From NCBI GenBank assembly GCA_024276455.1, contig JAJRXE010000299.1:1-5854 (forward strand): DNA of 5,854 bases. Direction: 5' to 3'. This document shows positions 5,835 through 5,854 of the stretch, in pieces. The DNA is from Calditrichota bacterium. Lineage in GTDB: Bacteria > Calditrichota > Calditrichia > RBG-13-44-9. The position numbers and the translations under genes were made by a program. Every line of letters begins with the position of its first letter. Position 1 is the stretch's first letter. The notes beneath the pieces were generated by a model. That model searched no databases. It saw only the letters and a program-made list of their open reading frames with translations, and was not told the DNA's origin.

Positions 5835-5854
5835 GAATTTTTACCTTTATTCCA

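Overview
The window holds four intact genes, one gene cut by the left edge and one broken gene. The left half carries a TonB-dependent receptor fragment (minus strand, positions 1-493) and, divergent from it, a secreted gamma-glutamyltransferase-family enzyme (plus strand, 661-2361). The right half is a minus-strand DNA-repair block. In transcription order it reads thpR (RNA 2',3'-cyclic phosphodiesterase / LigT family), recA, a decayed DUF559 endonuclease-like gene, then recX.

The organism is a Gram-negative bacterium: it has an outer-membrane TonB receptor with a signal peptide and an N-terminal carboxypeptidase-regulatory-like domain. That receptor type, and the flavour of the DUF559 relic, suggest the Bacteroidota/Calditrichota (FCB) side of the tree. 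This placement is an inference; no rRNA or other decisive marker is present. Coding DNA has moderately high G+C (about 58% in a sampled recA line), while the spacers and the DUF559 relic are much more A+T-rich.

Layout: 1-493 TonB receptor N-terminus; 494-660 divergent promoter region; 661-2361 GGT-family enzyme; 2362-2709 convergent spacer with one AT-rich hairpin and no convincing gene; 2710-3348 recX; 3349-3433 probable recX promoter region; 3434-3492 G/C-rich hairpin repeat A; 3595-3936 DUF559 pseudogene; 3998-4045 related hairpin repeat B, overlapping the recA stop codon; 4043-5104 recA; 5105-5261 recA upstream region with an inverted repeat and two possible start sites; 5262-5834 thpR.

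How they work together: RecA is the recombinase and SOS coprotease, and RecX is its usual negative modulator, normally encoded next to it. Here the pair is separated by about 690 bases holding two similar hairpin repeats in the same orientation around a dead DUF559 gene. The most interesting hypothesis is that hairpin-DUF559-hairpin is the remnant of a small mobile module, comparable in layout to REP/RAYT systems. The sequence shows the arrangement, but mobility is not demonstrated.
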